In this document: positions 59,852 through 64,000 of the stretch, in pieces
How positions within the stretch are numbered: the stretch's first letter is position 1
Layout: every line of letters starts with the position of its first letter
Translations under genes and position numbers: made by a program
The notes under the pieces: model-generated
What the model saw: the letters and a program-made list of their open reading frames with translations, nothing else
Told to the model about the DNA's origin: nothing
Database searches by the model: none
Assembly: GCA_038746285.1 (NCBI GenBank)
Contig: JBCDKT010000020.1
Span: forward strand, 1 to 64,000
From: Bacteroidota bacterium
GTDB lineage: Bacteria; Bacteroidota; Rhodothermia; Rhodothermales; JANQRZ01
Length of the DNA stretch: 64,000 bases
Direction of reading: 5' to 3'

Positions 59852-61276
59852 ATGGAACGCCGCACCAAAATCGTCTGCACCCTCGGCCCCGCTAGCTCCA
59901 GCCCCGACGTCATCCGCGGACTGATCGGCGCGGGCATGGACGTGGCCCGGCTGAACTTCTCCCACGGCACCCACGACGACCACCGGGCGACGATCCGGCT
60001 CGTCCGGGAGGAGGCCGAGCGCGCCGGCCGCGTCGTCCCGATCCTCCAGGACCTGCAGGGCCCCAAAATCCGGCTCGGCAACATGGCCGAGGGGAGCGTG
60101 CCGATCGAGCAAGGCCAGACCCTCGTGCTCACGAGCGAGCCGCTGGAGGTCAGCACCCAGGAGCGCGCCTTCGTCTCCTACGACTCGCTCGCCGACGACC
60201 TGGAGCCCGGCGGGCGCATCCTGATCGACGACGGGCTGATCGAACTGCGCGTCACCGAGACCCACGGGGCCGACGTTGCCACCGAGGTGGTCGTCGGCGG
60301 TCCGCTGCGCTCGAAGAAGGGCGTCAACCTGCCGCACATCCGCACCTCCCGCCCGTCGATGACGGAAAAGGACCTCGACGACCTCGCGTTCGGGCTGGCC
60401 AACAACGTGGACCTCGTCGCGCTCTCGTTCGTCCGCACGGTGAGCGACGTGGACGCCCTCCTGGAGCGCGTCCGCGAGAGCGGGCGCGAGGTCGGGGTGA
60501 TCGCCAAGATCGAGAAGCCCGAGGCGGTCGACCACTTCGACGAGATCCTGGGCAAGGTGGACGGCGTCATGATCGCGCGCGGCGACCTCGGCATCGAGAT
60601 GCCGATGCAGGAGGTGCCGATCGTGCAGAAGCGCATCATCCGCAAGTGCCTCGAGGCCGCGACGCCGGTCATCACGGCGACGCAGATGCTCGAGTCGATG
60701 ATCGAGAACCCGCGCCCGACGCGCGCCGAAGCCTCGGACGTGGCCAACGCCGTGCTCGACGGCTCCGACGCGGTGATGCTCTCCGGCGAGACCGCCGCCG
60801 GCACCTACCCCGTCCGCGCCGTCGAGGCGATGGCCGGCATCATCCGCACCGCCGAGCAGAACCGCCGCAACCTCGGCAGCTGGCAGGTCACCCCGGAGGT
60901 CCACCCCGACGGGAGCCGCGTGACCGAGGCCATTTCCTACACCGCCGTCGAGCTAGCGCGCAAGGTCGGGGCGGTGGCGATCGCCTGCCTCACCCACTCC
61001 GGCTCGACGGCGCAGGCCGTGGCGCGCCACCGGCCCTCAGTGCCGGTCTACGCCTTCACCGACGAGCAGCGGGTCGTCGGGCGGCTCGCTCTCGTCTGGG
61101 GGACGCAGGGCATCGGCGTTCCTTTCCAGCACCACACCGACGACGGCATCGGCACCGTCCGCCGCATCCTGACCGAGCGCGGCGTGGCCAAGCCCGGCGA
61201 CAAGATCATCATCACCGCCGGCCTCCCCCTCCCGGCGAAGGGCCTGACGAACATGGTCCATGTGAGCCAGCTCTAG
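59852..61276 (+). CDS. pyk: Pyruvate kinase
   Basis: The 474-residue enzyme converts phosphoenolpyruvate and ADP to pyruvate and ATP. It starts RRTKIVCTLGPASSSPDVIR, with MDVARLNFSHGTHDDH, LQDLQGPKIRLG, the catalytic Lys region VGVIAKIEKPEAVDH, and MIARGDLGIEMPMQEVPIVQ followed by MLESMIENPRPTRAEASDVA and VMLSGETAAGTYPV. The C-terminal domain is present in full. The stop codon directly precedes a heptad palindrome. Confidence 0.96.
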   Translation: MERRTKIVCTLGPASSSPDVIRGLIGAGMDVARLNFSHGTHDDHRATIRLVREEAERAGRVVPILQDLQGPKIRLGNMAEGSVPIEQGQTLVLTSEPLEVSTQERAFVSYDSLADDLEPGGRILIDDGLIELRVTETHGADVATEVVVGGPLRSKKGVNLPHIRTSRPSMTEKDLDDLAFGLANNVDLVALSFVRTVSDVDALLERVRESGREVGVIAKIEKPEAVDHFDEILGKVDGVMIARGDLGIEMPMQEVPIVQKRIIRKCLEAATPVITATQMLESMIENPRPTRAEASDVANAVLDGSDAVMLSGETAAGTYPVRAVEAMAGIIRTAEQNRRNLGSWQVTPEVHPDGSRVTEAISYTAVELARKVGAVAIACLTHSGSTAQAVARHRPSVPVYAFTDEQRVVGRLALVWGTQGIGVPFQHHTDDGIGTVRRILTERGVAKPGDKIIITAGLPLPAKGLTNMVHVSQL

Positions 61277-61277
61277 G

Positions 61278-61353
61278 CGAGCGACGAGGTACGAGCGGCG
61301 AGCGACGAACGGACATCCCGCTCGTCGTTCGTAGCCCGTCGTTCGTTGCTTGC
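61278..61353. repeat. Heptad palindrome: arms of degenerate 7-bp units (CGAGCGA type)
   Basis: Left units CGAGCGA, CGAGGTA, CGAGCGG, CGAGCGA and CGAACGG (61278-61312) are mirrored by CGCTCGT, CGTTCGT, AGCCCGT, CGTTCGT and TGCTTGC (61319-61353). It starts one base after the pyk stop codon. Confidence 0.88.
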
Positions 61354-61423
61354 CCGCCCCGCACAATTTCGTATTCTCCTCGGCGTTAGCCGGTCCCTGG
61401 GTCCCGATCACCTCCTCGTGCCG

Positions 61424-64000
61424 ATGCGCCGTCTCCCCGCCCTCCTCGCCGTGCTCGTGCTGGGGTCCGCCCTCGCCGGGTGCAGCCGGATCTTCGGGCA
61501 GCGCTACGACAACTTCACGTCGTACTACAACACCTTCTACAACGCCAAGATCGAGTTCAACCGCGAGGAGGAGCAGCTCCTCAAGGCCGAGACCCGGGTC
61601 GACCGCGAGCGCTACCTCGCGCTGTTCTACGAGCCCCGCGAGGGCGGCGAGCAGCGCGCGGGCTTCGAGAAGTCCATCGAGAAGGGGGCCGACCTGCTGC
61701 GCGAGCATCCCAACTCGAAGTGGGTCGACGACGCCCTGCTGCTGATCGGGAAGGCGCGCTTCTACCAGGGCGACTGGTCCGGGGCCGAGGAGAAGTTCCG
61801 CGAGGTCATCGAGGCAGGCGAGCCCAAGCTCGTCGACGAGGCGTGGTTCTGGCTGGGCCGCACGCTCGTGGCGGCGGAGCAGTACGAGGACGCCGCGCTC
61901 GCGCTGCGCGAGGGGCTCGACCGGTCGGACGTGCGCGAGGTGTGGGCGGCCCGGATGCGCCTCGCCCTCGCCGAGACCGACGTGCGGGCGGGCAACTGGA
62001 TCGAGGCCGTCACGTCGCTGCGCGAGGGCATCGTCGGCATCCGAGACCGCGAGCTGACCGCCCGCGCCGAGTTTCTGCTCGGGCAGGTCTACGAGACGAT
62101 TGACGAGCCGGCCGAGGCCGCCGCCGCCTACCGGCGCGCGCTCGACACGCGGCCGCGCTACGAACTAGCCTACGCCGCAGGCGTCTCCGAAGCCGTGGCG
62201 CGCAGCCAGAGCGGCGAAGGCGACGAGGCCCTCCGGCTGCTGAGGCAGATGGGGCGCGACGACAAGAACTTCGAGAACCGGGGCGAGATCGAGATGAAGC
62301 GCGCCCAGGTGCTCGCTGCCGTCGGGCGGCCGGGCGACGCGCGCGACCTCCTCCTCGACCTCCTCTACGACCCCGATCCGACGATGCAGATGGGCTCGAT
62401 CCGGGGACCGGTCCACTACCGCCTGGCCGGGGTCTACCGCGACGGCTTGACGGACTACATCAGTGCCGCCGCCCACTACGACACAGCGGCCACCACCATC
62501 CGCGAGGTCTCGCTCGCCGAGGAGCGCACCACGCCCCAGGCCATCACCGACGCCACCCTCCTGGCCGATGCGTTCGGGGCGTACGCGGGCGTGGCGGGGG
62601 AGATCGCCGAGATGGACTCGCTCCTCTACCTCGGCGGCCTGAACGACGAAGACTTCGACGCGGCGATCGCCCAGATCCGGGCCCAGCGCGAGCGCGAAGC
62701 CCGCGAGCGCGAGCGCGACCTCGCCCGCCGCCGGTCCGAGCAGGGCTTCGGCGGCGTGCCGGTCGGGGGCATCGGCGGCCGGCCCGAGGACGACGCCGGG
62801 GGAGGGGGAGCGACCGGCGGTGCCGGCACCGTCGGGGGCGATTTCGGCTTCCTCGACTACCGCAACCCCGTCCGGGTGCAGGAAGAACTCATCGCCTTCC
62901 AGGGCCGCTGGGGCGAGGTTCCCTACGCCCCCAACTGGCGCCGCGCCCAGGCCGTCACGGCCGCAGCCGGGGTCGCCCGGAACCTGGACGAGACCCTCGG
63001 CGGCACGCCGGACGCCCAGGCCCAGAGCCTCGCGCGCGAGACGTTCGTCGACGTCTCCGCCGTGCCCCGCACCGACGCCGCGCAGCGGATCATGCGCGCC
63101 GACCGGGCCGCGGCGCGCTTCGAACTGGGCAACACCCTCTTCCTCTCGCTCAGCCGGCCGGACTCGGCGATCGTGCTCTACCGCAGCGCGCTCGGCGAAG
63201 ACGCCGACCCGGCGGTTGCACAGCGCGCCTACTTCGCCCTTGCCGAGGCCGAGCGCGTCCTCGGCAACGACGCCGAGGCCGAGCGGCTCTACAGCGACAT
63301 CCTCGCTCGCTACCCCGACTCGCGCTTCGCCGAGCAGGCGCGCGCCCAGCTCGGCCTCGCCCCCGCCGACCAGGGCCTCGCCGTGGACTCGCTGAGCCTG
63401 GCCGAGGCCGCCTACGACGCCGCCTTCGCCACCTGGCAGACGGGCGCGCACGAGCAGGCGCTCGACCAAATGCTCACCCTGAGCAACCGCTACGCCAACA
63501 CGCCCGTCGCGGCCCGGGCCCGCCTCGCCGCAGGCGCAGTCTACACCGAGTGGGCCGCTGGCGACGAGGAGACGCTCCTCGCACCCACACCCGCTCTGGC
63601 CTCTGCCATCGACGAAGCCTTGCTCTTTCTCCCGCCGCCCGACACGACCCGCGTGCCGGCCGAAGCGCCGGACGAGGGCGGCGAGGAAATGCAGGAGGAC
63701 ACCGAGGCTGCCGAAGACGAGGCCCCGGCCGACCCGTTCGGAGAAGGCCTGTTCGAGGACGCCGAAGGAGTCGTGGTGGACTCCGCAGGCACGCTGATCT
63801 TTCCGGCCGAATCGGCGGACATCGATCCGGAGACGCTCGGTCCAGACCCCCTCGAACTGCCGTCCGGTGTGGAGGGCGACCCGGCGTCGTTCGACCCGGC
63901 GGCGCTTGACCCCGCGGCGTTCGACCCGATGGCTACGGGCGCAGACTCCGTGGTGACGACGACAGACTCCACGCTCGCCGCGGCGGACTCGACGGGCGGT
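61424..64000 (+). CDS. SprE/PorW-like T9SS lipoprotein with TPR repeats (3' end beyond window)
   Basis: At least 859 residues are open, and no stop occurs before the window ends. It starts with a lipoprotein signal (LLAVLVLGSALAGC, Cys20), followed by RIFGQRYDNFTSYYNTFYNAK, which resembles the conserved start of SprE/PorW, a periplasmic T9SS and gliding-motility lipoprotein. A long series of TPR-like helices follows (e.g. ADLLREHPNSKWVDDALLLI, YQGDWSGAEEKFREVIEAGE), then a Gly/Arg-rich break near residue 440, more TPRs, and an acidic low-complexity region (DPASFDPAALDPAAFDP). Its presence fits the T9SS sorting domain on the 20.6 kb protein. Confidence 0.82.
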   Translation, partial: MRRLPALLAVLVLGSALAGCSRIFGQRYDNFTSYYNTFYNAKIEFNREEEQLLKAETRVDRERYLALFYEPREGGEQRAGFEKSIEKGADLLREHPNSKWVDDALLLIGKARFYQGDWSGAEEKFREVIEAGEPKLVDEAWFWLGRTLVAAEQYEDAALALREGLDRSDVREVWAARMRLALAETDVRAGNWIEAVTSLREGIVGIRDRELTARAEFLLGQVYETIDEPAEAAAAYRRALDTRPRYELAYAAGVSEAVARSQSGEGDEALRLLRQMGRDDKNFENRGEIEMKRAQVLAAVGRPGDARDLLLDLLYDPDPTMQMGSIRGPVHYRLAGVYRDGLTDYISAAAHYDTAATTIREVSLAEERTTPQAITDATLLADAFGAYAGVAGEIAEMDSLLYLGGLNDEDFDAAIAQIRAQREREARERERDLARRRSEQGFGGVPVGGIGGRPEDDAGGGGATGGAGTVGGDFGFLDYRNPVRVQEELIAFQGRWGEVPYAPNWRRAQAVTAAAGVARNLDETLGGTPDAQAQSLARETFVDVSAVPRTDAAQRIMRADRAAARFELGNTLFLSLSRPDSAIVLYRSALGEDADPAVAQRAYFALAEAERVLGNDAEAERLYSDILARYPDSRFAEQARAQLGLAPADQGLAVDSLSLAEAAYDAAFATWQTGAHEQALDQMLTLSNRYANTPVAARARLAAGAVYTEWAAGDEETLLAPTPALASAIDEALLFLPPPDTTRVPAEAPDEGGEEMQEDTEAAEDEAPADPFGEGLFEDAEGVVVDSAGTLIFPAESADIDPETLGPDPLELPSGVEGDPASFDPAALDPAAFDPMATGADSVVTTTDSTLAAADSTGG

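Overview
The window is a 64 kb, G+C-rich, densely coded bacterial chromosome segment. It looks like a member of the Rhodothermota/Rhodothermia (Salinibacter/Rubricoccus-like relatives of Bacteroidota). The reasons are a type IX secretion (T9SS) C-terminal sorting domain on the 20.6-23.2 kb protein, a SprE/PorW-like T9SS lipoprotein at the right edge, a GH97 glycosidase, and a recurrent TAnCTT(C/G)(C/G) element 10-40 nt upstream of many starts that resembles the Bacteroidota -7 promoter element. No rRNA, phage, CRISPR array or intact insertion sequence was seen. The placement is inferred from family content, not from a phylogenetic marker.

Layout. 0-9 kb: FKBP lipoprotein, two-RCK K+ channel with an HxlR regulator divergent from an NAD(P)-binding oxidoreductase (with a candidate operator), SbtA/SbtB bicarbonate transport pair, thioesterase, DASH cryptochrome, and a less G+C-rich patch with an orphan DUF433 protein and an HNH nuclease. 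9-16.8 kb: FtsE-like ATPase, methyltransferase, pdxA, M17 aminopeptidase, S66 carboxypeptidase, purN-purH. 16.9-20.5 kb: mreB-mreC-dacB cell-shape and wall genes; mreD is 23 kb away at 42.4 kb. 20.6-26.5 kb: T9SS cargo protein and an hslV-NYN nuclease-hslU operon. 26.6-36.5 kb: a surface polysaccharide region (FemAB/GNAT-like protein, polytopic membrane protein, flippase, asparagine-synthase-like protein), then radC, an S23-like protein, a CDI-immunity-like orphan, and a DprE1-like oxidase with a UbiA-family transferase. 36.5-39.8 kb: glutaryl-CoA dehydrogenase-like gene with etfA and etfB. 40-44 kb: small envelope, msrB and lipoprotein genes. 44-49.3 kb: aspartate-family pathway thrA-dapB-dapA-dapD. 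49.5-64 kb: tRNA-Ala(GGC), S1/P1-like nuclease, sodium symporter, GH97 enzyme, gyrA, DUF2279 protein, NarL-type response regulator, PAS protein, pyruvate kinase, SprE/PorW-like protein (cut by the window end).

The most unusual feature is the intergenic DNA. Many gaps between co-directional genes hold small palindromic elements. One class has arms of degenerate 7-bp units; the unit sequence differs between loci but the architecture (four to five heptads, loop, inverted heptads) is constant. Its arms often supply the stop codon of the upstream gene and end next to the downstream start. Other classes are (i) elements with GGCGTGGAGGG/CCCTCCACGCC ends in which one end has expanded into a 9-bp tandem array, (ii) a 164-187 bp mini-element with AGAGGGCGTTGAG/CTCAACGCCCTCT ends, one copy of which has inserted into a heptad palindrome, and (iii) GTAGGGGC...GCCCCTAC palindromes, one of which lies in frame inside purH. 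Repeat DNA has become coding in several genes (purN, a methyltransferase, pdxA, dacB signal peptide, dapB N-terminus, purH linker, a membrane protein N-terminus).
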